Shown piece after piece: positions 1 through 9,895 of a DNA stretch of 64,000 bases. Position 1 is the first letter of the stretch, and each line of letters opens with the position of its first letter. The notes beneath the pieces were generated by a model that ran no database searches, was not told the DNA's origin, and saw nothing but the letters and a program-made list of their open reading frames with translations. The DNA is from Sepioteuthis lessoniana (Eukaryota > Mollusca > Cephalopoda > Myopsida > Loliginidae): the NCBI GenBank assembly GCA_963585895.1, contig OY757904.1:61654702-61718701 (forward strand), read 5' to 3'. Position numbers and translations under genes: made by a program.

Positions 1-134
1 AGCAGGTATATCACGTGACCGCGGCTGTTCAAGTCGTAGGAAGTACCAACTGTGCTTGGTAGGATCGTGGAAGTTGTGCATTGTTTTACTTCATGAGTGA
101 TTAAAGAGGTTTACAGATGAACGTGACATCCCAG
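1..134. other. left edge, nothing recognised
   Basis: No coding pattern or known repeat head is visible here. The Rep-D copy begins just to the right. Confidence 0.5.
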
Positions 135-592
135 TATGCTAGGGCACTAGAATATACTGACTGCTTCTCTGTTGAGAGGCAAGATACCCCCACAACGAAT
201 GTCATAGATATGAGTATAAGCAATCTGAAAGTGAGGCTTCAGCCTTGAAGATTTGGGGAATGTGGAGTACTCCTAAATTGATCCTACATCCACTCTGGCA
301 CAAAGTGGTAGCACCTGATAGGGTTCTATATATGGTTGAAATAGAACAAACTATGTGTGCAAACAAATGATTGATGTTAAATTGTGACTGTTATATAGCA
401 ATACTTGAAACCATTTAACTGTGTGCAAAAAAAAAAAGAGCTCAGGCTCGTTCAAAAAAGTAATTAACAAGATGTCTTTACATATCATTTAACTTATATT
501 TTATATATATATATGAATAAACAAGATACGGCGTTAAATAACCTCCGATAGTTGATATGCTATAAAACCAAACCAAACCAAACCAAACCAAG
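135..592 (+). repeat. Rep-D copy, head to tail
   Basis: A dispersed repeat seen many times in this window. The head reads as a variant of GTAGAATACACCGACTGC, followed by a 'tggatatgacactaaac' block and an 'actctggcccggagtgg' block. The middle carries subrepeats of the 'ccatttaactgtgtgcaaa' type. The tail (about 533-592) reads TTAAATAACC...GGTTGATATGC and ends in a pure (AACCA)n run. No terminal inverted repeats and no pol III boxes were found, so this looks like a non-autonomous retroelement whose promoter type is unknown. Confidence 0.75.
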
Positions 593-694
593 ATGAACGT
601 GCACTGTTGACTAATTCGGAAACTTATGCTTTACGAGTCGAAAATGGGCTATATTGCATGAAACTCGATGATTAGAAAAGGTCAGATAAACCTG

Positions 695-812
695 AAACCA
701 TGGTTATAGCGGAAAATTTGGCGAGTAGCACTCGGAGAGTATTAGGTGAGCTCGGTGTTTCAAGGTCTAATGTGAATCACTACCTTAATATATTCGGTAA
801 AAGGATCTGGAA
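695..812 (+). pseudogene. possible mariner transposase helix-turn-helix scrap
   Basis: A short open stretch translates to something like SSTRRVLGELGVSRSNVN, followed by a basic segment. This resembles the second helix-turn-helix of mariner transposases (STRRVAEELGVS type). Only about 40 residues are present, there are no catalytic residues, and no terminal repeats were found. It could be chance similarity. Confidence 0.3.
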
Positions 813-928
813 ATACAGAATTGTACGTAACATTTCCAAAATATTGCAAAACTTTCGACTCGCCCTTGTACAAATGGTGACGGATAGAGGAATTCTGACG
901 GACCCATGAGTTCTTCGGTGACTTGAAC

Positions 929-1145
929 TTTTATCATTAAGGTTTTTCGGACTATTGTCTTCATCTTTATTGTTATTTCCACAACGTTTCGGCCGATATG
1001 TCCTCCGGTCTTCTTCAGGTGTTTGTCGAACTCGGGAACCTTCACGGAACTTCGAACTACGTCCTTTATTGAATCCACGGGGGTCGCCTGTTCTGATTCA
1101 GTTAGCCATAACCGGGTACAAGTGTTAAGTATTCCTGTATTGTTA
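929..1145 (-). repeat. Penelope-like element, inverted arm 1
   Basis: This 217-bp arm is the reverse complement of 1645-1842, with one indel of about 19 bp and scattered substitutions. The two arms enclose a GIY-YIG endonuclease remnant, which is the arrangement expected of Penelope-like elements, whose terminal repeats can lie in direct or inverted orientation. A hammerhead-like core lies inside at 987-1018. Confidence 0.75.
987..1018 (-). ncRNA. hammerhead-ribozyme-like core in arm 1
   Basis: On the minus strand CTGAAGA fits the CUGANGA hammerhead consensus. It is followed by a potential stem II (GACCG/CGGCC, one mismatch) and then GAAA. Hammerheads are known from the terminal repeats of Penelope-like elements. 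Stems I and III can be drawn only poorly, so this is a candidate or decayed ribozyme. Confidence 0.4.
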
Positions 1146-1500
1146 TATTGCATTTGTGGTAAAATATACAAAGGTGAGACAGGTCACCCATTAAAAGTAA
1201 GGCTAGAAGAACATCGGAAGGCTGTAGTACGAGGTGAGATTGAAAAGTTGGGTATGGCGGACTATATATGGAAGGAAAAGGGAAATCATCTCCCCTTATA
1301 GAATAAAGTTGAAATAATTGATAGGGCTCAACATTGGAGGATTACACGCCTTAAGGAATCAGCACATATGTTGGGCTACAGTGACCTGCTGAGTAGACCA
1401 AGTATAGAGTTGCATACAATTTGGGAACCGATAATTAAGAAGGCTAGACGAGAAAAAAATCTAGATATAAGCATAGGTAAAAAATCATACATAATAGTAG
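1142..1500 (+). pseudogene. Penelope-like element GIY-YIG endonuclease remnant
   Basis: The frame gives CICGKIYKGETGHPLKVRL followed by EEHRKAVVRGEIEKLGMADY, the pattern of the C-terminal GIY-YIG nuclease of Penelope-like elements (KxYxGETGRxLxxRLxEH). A TAG at 1300 interrupts it, probably from TGG. The same frame then stays open through HWRITRLKESAHMLGY and LLSRPSIELHTIWEP to about 1480, both typical of this domain. The reverse transcriptase half is absent from the window. One stop and a missing RT make it a dead 3' fragment. It lies between two inverted arms. Confidence 0.8.
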
Positions 1501-1565
1501 TAATTCTAGTCAAGTAAGAACATTAAGTTTATAAGTCCCAAAAATTTACTCTGAATTGTCCAGCA

Positions 1566-1640
1566 GGATACATGGCGTAACCGTTATAGGCTTTGGTTCC
1601 CCAATCATCTGGAGGTTGCAGGTTCAATCCTCACTACAGG
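1566..1640 (+). other. degenerate tRNA-like sequence
   Basis: A box-A match (TGGCGTAACCG, 1573-1583) and a box-B match (GGTTCAATCC, 1621-1630) are spaced as in a tRNA. The T-stem pairs badly and no acceptor stem was found, so it is not a working tRNA. It may be a SINE head or a tRNA relic. It abuts arm 2 of the Penelope-like element. Confidence 0.45.
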
Positions 1641-1644
1641 CGAG

Positions 1645-1842
1645 TAACAATACAGGAATACTTAACACTTGTACCCGGTTATGGCTAACGGAAACAGAAC
1701 AGGCGAGCCCGTAGTTCGAAGTTCCGAGAAGGTTCCCGAGTTCGACAAACACCTGAAGATGGCCGGAGGACATATCGGCTGAAACGTTGTGGAAATAACA
1801 ATACAGATGAAGACAATAGTCCGAAAAACCTTAATGATAAAA
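1645..1842 (+). repeat. Penelope-like element, inverted arm 2
   Basis: Inverted copy of 929-1145, starting TAACAATACAGGAATACTTA and ending near TTAATGATAAAA. It carries the second hammerhead-like core (1753-1784). Confidence 0.75.
1753..1784 (+). ncRNA. hammerhead-ribozyme-like core in arm 2
   Basis: CTGAAGA (1753-1759), a stem II of GGCCG/CGGCT with one G-U pair, then GAAA (1781-1784). Arm 1 and arm 2 each differ by one base from a perfect GGCCG/CGGCC stem, which suggests a once-paired ancestor. A short stem III (TTGT/ACAA) is possible; stem I is not convincing. Confidence 0.4.
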
Positions 1843-2349
1843 ATCAACAAGCTTGGTCTCAGAAATTTAGACAACTGACTTGAACTTATTTAAAACTTAG
1901 TGCTTTTTCTTGGATCTCTTGTATGTTTATAGTGATTGAAGAGAAAGAGGGTATCTTCAAACCACGGATAATTGCTTTCGTCGGGCCATTTTAAATTTTA
2001 AAAGAAAACTTTCGATTTAAATTTATAATCTTGAATAATGAGCCACAACAACCGACATGGCTGTTGGAATTAGCCTCAGGCTTTTTTTTTTATTTTATCG
2101 GAACTTTCATTTGGAATGTGTTTACATCTATTTTAAACTTCTAATTCTTACTTTAAATCTAATGAAGAATGCCCAGAAGATAAGTTGAGGAGGCTTGGAA
2201 AACAATTTTCAAATGTTGAACATATTTGACAAAATAAATGTCTCAGAGACAATCAATAAAAGAAGCCAAAGTAATCGTAAATAGCAATTTCCTTTGTCCA
2301 GTTTAGAAATGTTATTGGAATAAATGAAACAGACTTGTTGACAAATGTT
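1843..2349. other. AT-rich sequence, nothing recognised
   Basis: No coding pattern, tRNA box or known repeat block seen. Confidence 0.5.
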
Positions 2350-2665
2350 GGTTGTTTTTTTTTTTTTGGTTGGATTTTACGGCAAGTCAACCCTTGCGTT
2401 GTTTTATGCAGAAGATGTTTTACATTTAAATGATTTCAAGTATTGCAATCGAACACTAATAATTCTATTTGCCCACAGTTAATAGTTTCAAGTATCGCGA
2501 TGTAATGCTAATAATTCAATTTAACATCAGTCGTTTGTTGGCACAGAGTTAAATGGTTTCAAGATGAATAAATGATTAAACAATTATATTTGAATCATAG
2601 ATGAGACCCAATGATGTACTAAAAATCTGGGTCGGAGTGGACCTGAGAATAACAGCAATGATGGA
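2350..2665 (-). repeat. Rep-D/E copy
   Basis: Read on the minus strand it contains the head block ('gagtggacctg' complement), about three imperfect 65-70 bp subrepeats ('gttaatagtttcaagtat' type), and the tail with AACGCAAGGGTTGAC, ending in a long A-run. Confidence 0.6.
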
Positions 2666-2739
2666 GTAATACCCATTTAACAAAGCTTTTGAAGAGGAGC
2701 CTCACAATCAAATAGTTCAGTGTCATATCTAGGTTAATC

Positions 2740-3560
2740 TTCTCCAGTTGGCGGGGGCAGTAGAATACACCGACTACGAGTGTCTTGGATATGACACTAA
2801 TCAATCTGATGGTGAGGTTCCAGTAATACTGGAACTTTGGGGAATGTGGGGTACTCCTTTATGGGCTTCGCTCCCAGATCCACTCTGGCCCGGAGTGGTA
2901 GCACCAGATTAGGGTCCTATCTATGGGTTAAATAGAAGTAAACCGTGTTTTCTTTTTATATAGAACTGTTTTTGACATTGAAACTCTACTTACGCTAAAC
3001 TGAATTATTTAATTTAGAACTGTTTTGACATTTAACCGTGTGTAAACAAAATCTGTACGTATACTTAATTGAATTATCTCAATTAGAACTGTTTGAATAA
3101 CTTACATAGCTTGAATAACTTACATAACTTACATAACCGGTTTCATTGGCCCAGCGGTTAGAGTGTTCGCCAATGGCCCGGGAGACCTGGGTTCAATCCC
3201 AGGTCGAGTCATACCAAAGACTTTAAAAATGGAACTTGATACCACCTTGCTTAACACTCAGCATTATAAGGTACGGTTCAAGGGTAAAGTGGAGCAATCC
3301 AGGGAATGGAGTAGCGCCCTCCCCTACACCTTGGTGTAGTAGCTATCGAAAAGGGAGCCTTCGGGTCACCCTCGACTATGGTCGCTAACTTTACTTACTT
3401 ACATAGCTTGAAATAGAAATGATTTTGCCAATTAAACTGTGTGCTCATGTTAAACTGAATTGTTCGAAATAGAACTGACTATTTGCATAAAATGGATTTG
3501 GCGTTAAATAACCTACAAAGGTTGATATGCCATAAAACCCAACCAACTAAACCAACCAGT
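2740..3560 (+). repeat. Rep-D copy interrupted by SINE-A
   Basis: A full head (GTAGAATACACCGACTACG; TCTGGCCCGGAGTGGTAGCA), internal subrepeats (TGAATTGTTxGAAATAGAACTG type), and a full tail 3489-3560 (TTAAATAACCTACAAAGG, TTGATATGCCATAAAACC). A SINE-A copy sits in the subrepeat region at 3136-3402, so Rep-D is the older insertion. Confidence 0.8.
3136..3402 (+). repeat. SINE-A, tRNA-Gly-like, best copy
   Basis: Box A TGGCCCAGCGG (3147-3157) and box B GGTTCAATCCC (3190-3200) lie inside a perfectly paired T-arm (CCTGG/CCAGG). GCC falls in the anticodon position, and the head resembles tRNA-Gly(GCC). The body runs through ACACCTTGGTGTAGTAGCTA and GGGTCACCCTCGACTATGG and ends in a TTAC repeat. 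Flanks ACTTACATAAC and ACTTACATAGC look like an 11-bp target duplication with one mismatch, although the host region is itself repetitive. Confidence 0.85.
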
Positions 3561-3673
3561 TTAATCGTTGCATGAGTTTTTTTCCTTCTGCAGAGGTGCT
3601 ATCTGTGTATTCTATAGCCCCAACCAACTGGTCTATGTTGTCAAAAGATGAGAATATATATATATATATATAT

Positions 3674-4110
3674 TGTCACGTGATATCCCCCGGAGACGAT
3701 AGAGGTAAGATTAATACTATCCTCCCGTTGGAATGAACAGTGGAAACCCGTAAAAAAAGTGACCGTTAAGAGAGAATGTGGGTCACAGAGGGGATATCAA
3801 CAGGTGTTGGTACTTAGTGACCTCAGGTCGCCGGACACCAAGGGGGAGAAGAGAGAAGCCAAATGATTGGCTGGGACCCCAAAACTGAAGTGGGGACTCC
3901 TTCCCCTCAGCGGAAGTAAATAATAAGAAAGTTAGTTTTTGAGCAGGGCTCGTGGCAGACAGACCTATAGCCATTTACTCCGGGTTGAAGACAAAAGAAT
4001 AACTGAGACACGAGGGACCCCAGGTTCTTCAAGCCAGTGTAAAAAAATAGAATAAAGTCTATTAGCACGTGAAAGGAGAAAGATTCTCCAGTGGAACCCC
4101 GTCGAAAAAT
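3674..4110 (+). other. possible LTR remnant
   Basis: A more GC-rich block beginning TGTCACGTGATATCCCCC. It has an AATAAAG at about 4050 but no matching end or second copy in the window. It is called only from composition and signals, and could be unrelated sequence. Confidence 0.2.
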
Positions 4111-5840
4111 AAGATAAGTAACTTTGGGGCCATTTCTCCTTTATACTCAAACTTTATATCCCACTCTCTCTCTCTCTCTCAATTTGAAGAAAAACAAAAG
4201 TCAAGAAAGGACATTTATATCCGTGGACTGTCCATTTATTATATGTTTGACACTTTGAAAGTTTACTTCTTTGTATAGTAAAGGATTAATGTATTTTTAT
4301 GTTACCCCGTGGTCTCAGTTTGTTATTTGCAGTTCTTCTACGAATTTGTTACTTCATGCTTCTTTTTCAGCTTCTATTCGCCTTATGTTATCTTGCTTAG
4401 AATTGTCGTATAAATTCCTTTAAAATATCAAACGGGAAACCGGATTTGCCGACTACTACAATATAATATTATTACGACTAAAACCTATAGGCTCATATCT
4501 TCTGTTGTCTAGGGGAAGAAGTTTAGCGGCCTGGTGGGTGTGTGATAGTGTGAAATTTGGAACCCCTTGCCAGCGGCGGTCAGTCTGGCCCTAAATTAGT
4601 CCCTCACATAATATGCCAGTTCTTATATGCCTGAGAGAAAAACTCTGAACGAGGAGTTATTATATAGGGGATCAAGTGCCAACGTGCCCCGTCTTCACAC
4701 GTGCGAAAATAAAAATCCCGTTTTGGGATTTTAGTCAATTTGCCGTCACAATATATATGTATATATATATAAACCAAAGTCAAGACAAATAAGAATAATT
4801 CTTTTTTGTTAGTTTTGATTGTTCCCAACTTGTCTTTAGCTTATTGTCCGGAGAAAACATTTTTAAGGGAGAAAGGAGAGTTTAAAAGTTTTTAAATGTG
4901 TTTCAAGGAAGTGATATGCGATAAGAGAAGCAAAGAAAGGTGTACTGGTGACATAGCATATTTGTTGAATGAACATTATTTTCTTGTATCTTAGTGTATT
5001 CAATTGGTCTTTTCTAGATCCATGGGGAAGGCACTTGGCAAATGATTTTTTTCAATTAACTTTTGGAGGAACCAGTTTAAAATAACTGATCGACTAGTTT
5101 CTTTATTCACATCACTGATTATGACAGCTAAATTTTATTTCAAAGCAGTGTAATTAAGTTTCATTTTTAATCCAAATAGCATATGCGTTTTCATGTGTAT
5201 TATCGATATGTCTTTTTTTCGAATATTTGTTTTATACTCATATCTTTTTAAACATTTCCTCTGATGGTGATTTTTGCTTCTTTGCTAAAATCGTGATCGC
5301 TTGAGCGAAAATATTGTCCTACTTGTATTAATTTGCTGCATTCCGTAAATTTAGGCTTAAGTAAAGAATATCATTCTTACTTTCTGATGTAATGTTTTTG
5401 AGTGTGTGTACAGTCTAGGAAATAAATTACATTTTTGCTTCTGAATGCTAAATTTTGATTTTTTTTTTTTTTTTGGTTTTAAAACTGGTGAATGAATTCG
5501 TTGAGTTGTGGTATTTAGCGAACAGGTTCTTCTTAATATTACTCGGTCGGCTTCTTACCGATTACTTTATTATTCACTATGCTGTTGCTTTCAAACATTT
5601 CTCTGAGGTTATTTGGTCGATGATAGGTCAGCATATATATATAGATTTTAAGTTATAGTTTACTTCCAAAATGTCCAACAGATTCTTAATCATTGGAGAT
5701 AATAGTGAAAGAGTGTTGTTAAATTTGATTACGAGGGATATGCGATTCATCTTCATTTTGGTTTTAGTTTTAGGGTATCCTGCCTCAGAAGAGAAATATC
5801 TTAACTGGTTTTCAATTTATGTATGGAAATAATGCAGTTT

Positions 5841-5842
<2 letters not shown>
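4111..5842. other. AT-rich region, no gene seen
   Basis: Only short shadow frames occur. A (TC)n run lies near 4165-4180. No repeat family head was recognised. Confidence 0.5.

Positions 5843-5897
<55 letters not shown>
5843..5897. repeat. (TA)n microsatellite, 55 bp
   Basis: Uninterrupted TA dinucleotides. Confidence 0.97.
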
Positions 5898-5899
<2 letters not shown>

Positions 5900-6384
5900 C
5901 AGTTTGTTATAGTTATAAATTGGGAGTACTTAATATCAGTAATAAAGAATACGTAGATCTAAATTAGGATAGCATAGGGTTAACGGTGATTGATGTTTAA
6001 CAGTATATAGGCTCTGTGGTCATCTGACCATTAGCGATAAACTGACAATTACCAGGCAGCGACGAATCTGTCCGTGCGATCTTAACTTAGATCTATCTAT
6101 CAATCTAATATCGTCCATGAATAACCACACATTTTTCATTTGTTAAATTTTAGTTATGATATGATTTGTATTTAGCAGAGCATGAATGAAGAAGTTGTAA
6201 ATGCAGGTTACATAAAAAATCTAAAGTGAAAACAATCCTTGGATTTTCAGTTGAACTTTCGTTTACGGATCTAAAATCTGAGGATTAGAGTTTTCACTTT
6301 TGATTAAAAAACTATGAATCTATTAGCCAAAGAAAGTGTGAACTGAATTTAGTTGATAAATAAATATAGGAATAAATAAATATA
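5898..6384. other. no gene seen
   Basis: AT-rich with no recognisable coding or repeat structure. Confidence 0.5.
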
Positions 6385-6645
6385 TATAATCCTATTTGCC
6401 AACCCCTCCGCTCGGGCAGGATATGACACAAGGTCAATTTTTAAGTGGAGTTTAGCAGGTTTGAATTTAGAGTTTTCCTTCTCCTAGACTAGTTGCCTCA
6501 CCAAGGCTGAAGAATTCAGTCTGCCCTACTATTTACCCATAGCTGGAGGGAGAATAGTTGGATTCATAACTTTCCCAAGGGTATTCGTACTATGTGAAAT
6601 GCAATCAGTCTCATCCAGGATTTGAATTTTATATATAATAAGTTC
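6385..6645 (-). repeat. SINE-B copy, lacks the 5' tRNA head
   Basis: Reads on the minus strand from the middle of the tRNA-like head to the tail (CTCGGGCAGGATATGACACA complement, the 'ctagactagttgcctcacc' block, 'acccatagctggagggag'). Box A is missing, so it is 5' truncated at the left of the head. Confidence 0.85.
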
Positions 6646-6829
6646 TGTCAACCTAAATATTCGACCGGTAGGAAAAAATTAATATTTCATCCCTTAACCT
6701 TCTTCATATGTGTACAAATTCCTCTATAACTAGATTAGTAAAATTTAGGCCACGTTATATTTATATATATAGGAATAATTATGTTTACTGGAATTGACAA
6801 AACACAAAAACGTTATGCCAACTGAATAT

Positions 6830-6995
6830 CAGTCGTCTATTATGAATTCATTTTAATTGATTGATTTGTTGGTTAATTTTAATGCAATGTCAATCCATCT
6901 CGCATTATTTTATGCAGAGAGGTCTGAGAGTGGATGTGGGAGTAATGGCAATTAATTGAGGACTTCATACTTCTTCCGATCTCCGGAACTGAAAT
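6830..6995 (-). repeat. Rep-E copy, internally deleted
   Basis: The tail (GTTAATTTTAATGCAATGTC on the plus strand) joins directly to the head block 'gtgggagtaatggcaattaa'. The copy at 8190-8475 has the same ends with a longer middle. Confidence 0.65.
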
Positions 6996-7129
6996 CCCAA
7001 AATCAGAGGAAATTTAGTATCATACCCTGGACGTTTCTTTTCGGAGATGGTAGGGGTGGGGATCTACCTCACTGCAGGGAATACACTCAGCGGATTCTAA
7101 GTCGAAGCAAGAATATTTTTTGCGCACTT

Positions 7130-7385
7130 ATTTTAACTAACTTGGGTGTGTGTTTGTGGTGTAATGATGATAGCGCTGGGCTGTGGAATCATAGTAAGCG
7201 AGTTCAAACTCCAGTCGTGCTGATACGTTCACTTTCAGACATATACCCTTGGGAAAGGTATGAACCCTCTTATCCTCCCAGATATGGGTTAAATAGCATC
7301 TCTTTTGTTCTAGAAGCATGGCTTTGTAGTTATATAACCCACGATGGTTGATACCCATTAAACGAAGAAACAAATCAAACCTTAT
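7130..7385 (+). repeat. SINE-C copy
   Basis: Head with TGGTGTAATGATGATAGCGC (box-A-like) and GAGTTCAAACTCC (box-B-like). The body has CTTGGGAAAGGTATGAACCC and ATGGGTTAAATAGCATC, and the tail ATAACCCACGATGGTTGATA ends in AAACC repeats. Its tail matches that of Rep-D. Confidence 0.8.
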
Positions 7386-7675
7386 TTAAGCTAAGTGTTT
7401 CAAATAGTTGTCCAAATACTTTTGGCAAGATTTTCAGATTCCGATATGTTCTTCAGATTACTTTTTCTAACCATTTCAGCAGGTGATTGAGGATACCTCA
7501 TGAAGACATAGATCTTTTCCCTCTAGATCCATTCAATCACCAACTTTGACGAATCTTCGTGCGCCATTGCCTTGTCTGAGTATTGAATTTCTACTTGGCA
7601 GGATATTTTAAGCCAACCTTAATCACAATTCCATATCACTCATCTTGTAATATAATGGCCGAGGGATTTCGTTTC
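7386..7675. other. nothing recognised
   Basis: No coding or repeat signal found. Confidence 0.45.
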
Positions 7676-8125
7676 ATGCCTTTGGGTTTAGTTGGGCTGA
7701 GAACCTTTCGGCTCAGTGCATGGGTTACTTATGAGCAACATTAACGCAGGTGTTCACGCACGTGCGCGGGCAGAGCAGACGTGTCACTCAGAGATGTCAC
7801 AATAGCTCGAGATGGGAAACGGGGTTAGCAAGTGCGAATGACGTCATGCACCGGAAGCGCGCGGAGGATTTTGGGAATTTGAAGAAAGTTAGGAGAGTTG
7901 AGAACTAGACACCGAACGAGACGATTGACTTTCGCTTGCTCTCGGAGGCCTTGGGCAAGTGTCGCACAAGACGGGGGGGGGGCGCAGATGAAAAAGCCAG
8001 AACAGAAAGATCGTGCCTCTCTCTCCTTATGTCGAAAAACCATTAAACTCAAAGGTAATAAAAGTTTAGTACCTGAACAAAGAAGTCGTAAGTGTTTTTC
8101 GTGTTTCGAGCTTCCTACGTTCTGT
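7676..8125 (+). mobile_element. LTR-2 solo LTR
   Basis: A locally GC-rich block homologous, in inverted orientation, to 35095-35470. Shared landmarks in order are TTAGTTGGGCT, the CRE-like TGACGTCATGC (7839-7846), 'tgtcgaaaaac', AATAAA at 8057-8062, 'gtacctgaacaa' and 'gtcgtaagtg'. This order (enhancer-like site, then poly(A) signal near the 3' end) fits a U3-R-U5 LTR. Exact ends and target duplication are unresolved. A run of nine G lies at 7973-7981. Confidence 0.55.
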
Positions 8126-8189
8126 GTTATATATATATATGAATATCATATGTCCATTTTAAACATGGTCGTATCTGGCTATGGTACAA

Positions 8190-8475
8190 TCTATTATGAA
8201 TTCATTTTGATTGATTGATTGGTTGGTTAATTTTAATGCAACGTCAACCCATCTTGGGTTATTTCATGCCAACCGCGTTAATTTTACGTCCATATTTTTG
8301 TGTGGTTGTTTATTAAGAAGTTATCTTTTGCATTGGGAAATCGAATACGAATGAATTTTAAACAGATCTATTTGACCCATAGATTGTACACTTAGATGTA
8401 CTACTATTTCGGCAAGAGTGGACGTAGGAGTAATGGCAATTAATTGAGAACTTCATATTTCTTCCGATCTCCAGC
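8190..8475 (-). repeat. Rep-E copy
   Basis: Minus-strand Rep-E with tail AACCCAAGATGGGTTGACGT (as read on the minus strand), a middle block, and head 'gagtggacgtaggagtaatg'. The AACCC/GGGTT pair is the Rep-E form of the shared tail stem. Confidence 0.7.
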
Positions 8476-8814
8476 ATCCATTTTTTACGCTTTCGAAGAT
8501 ATTTGTATTTTCAATTGTTTGATTTGGGAAGATTGATTTGCCGCTTAACCGATAATATGCAGAGGTCATGTGATAAGAGAATAGATAATAAAATCAATAA
8601 ATCAATAATTAATTGCAATAGAACACGCTTTCCTGGGCTGATTGACCAATGGCAAGTACATTTGTAAACAAGGTTTATGTACTATTGACTATCCGCCTAC
8701 ACACGAACCAAATTACTTTTAGAGACAAGTCGAGGGGAAGATGAATTGTATTCTTTTTTCTTATTTCTGTTTTTATTGAAATGTAATCAATTGTTAATCA
8801 ATGTCTTCAGAAAT

Positions 8815-8945
8815 TCGGGGAAGTCCAAGTAGTGAAATGGTTAACGTGTTGAACTGCGAAATTGTAATAAGTGTGTTCGAATCACAGTGATGCTATTCAT
8901 ACGCTTTCGGACAAATACTCTTGTGTAACGTAGCGATATCATTTT
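8815..8945 (+). repeat. SINE-C head fragment
   Basis: Contains AGTGAAATGGTTAACGTG and GTTCGAATCACAGTGATGC, followed by 'cggacaaatactcttg', matching the SINE-C head and start of body. The remainder is missing. Confidence 0.5.
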
Positions 8946-9105
8946 GAATATTCAAAAATAGCAAGTAACTCGTGTTGTTCAGATACGAAGCTGCTTTATT
9001 CGGACCCAGTATTTCATAGCCGTAAACGCAAACATGAGGGAGAGAGGAAGATCTTGTTAAGGTTTATCAACGTATCTCCTTTGCAGCCACTCCACCACGC
9101 CGTCT
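8946..9105 (-). mobile_element. LTR-2 fragment
   Basis: Minus strand shows CCTCTCTCCCTCATG, an AATAAAGC poly(A)-type signal and TTCGTATCTGAACAACACG, matching the R/U5 part of LTR-2. Confidence 0.45.
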
Positions 9106-9289
9106 CACACCGATTCTTACGAACGTCTAACCCAACTTCTCATTTTGGGTTTCAAAACACGACTCCCAAATTTTTGAATTGTCTAATATTTTATATGACC
9201 TATTTTAATTACTTATTGCTTCATACTTTCTAGAATCATCACATGAGTCACAAACCCTTATTTTCCCACGCCGCTCAATAAACCTTCAT

Positions 9290-9895
9290 TTGTTTATGAT
9301 CCATATCCTGCCTTCCCAAACTTTATTTTGACGTGAAGTATAAAACCTCGTTGTCATCTGTGTAATATAACGGACGGGCGCTATCGTTGAGAACGCGCGA
9401 GCGCATCGGCTGTCGTCAATCAGTGAAAATGTCACGAACCTAGCGCGTGCAGGCAGAATGACCTGCAAAGTTAGATGGGATTTTAAAATAATCACACATG
9501 AATTATCGCGTGTTTTACGACAGTTTCACTGGTGACATCGAACATTCTGGGATCTTCGATTTGTTCTCCAAAATCTCAATATAAGAAAACAAGTCTGGCA
9601 GAATTGAAGGCAGGTTTCAAAACAGGTGCGTCAAAAGTCCAGGAGACCCCAACCCATCCTACCCAGCCTGTTACGACCCAACTGTCAGGGGCATGTCAAC
9701 AGCCGGCTATCACCGACACTCGCCGTTGCCACCAAGAAGAACGGATAGGAAGAACATAACGAAACGAACTTTTCGAGCTGCAACTATTGTAGTGCAGGTG
9801 AATAAAAAGCGACTACTATTTTGCTCCCTTAAATTTCGAGTTTGAGTATTTCTTTTTCTGCGGACTCCTTTCTTTAAAGCACAACATTTTGGTCC
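9290..9895 (+). other. possible LTR remnant of another family
   Basis: TATAAAA at 9339-9345, GC-rich sequence with GAACGCGCGAGCGC, AATAAA at 9801-9806, and then a terminal '...GCACAACA' followed by TTTTGGTCC, which could be an LTR end plus primer site. No second copy is present and no target duplication was found. Confidence 0.3.

Noticed and set aside
3147-3200. Functional tRNA-Gly gene
   Set aside because: Boxes and T-arm are good, but no paired acceptor stem was found and the sequence continues into the SINE-A body seen in eight copies.
7898-8218. 106-residue plus frame
   Set aside because: Falls inside LTR-2 and is not conserved in the 35-kb copy.
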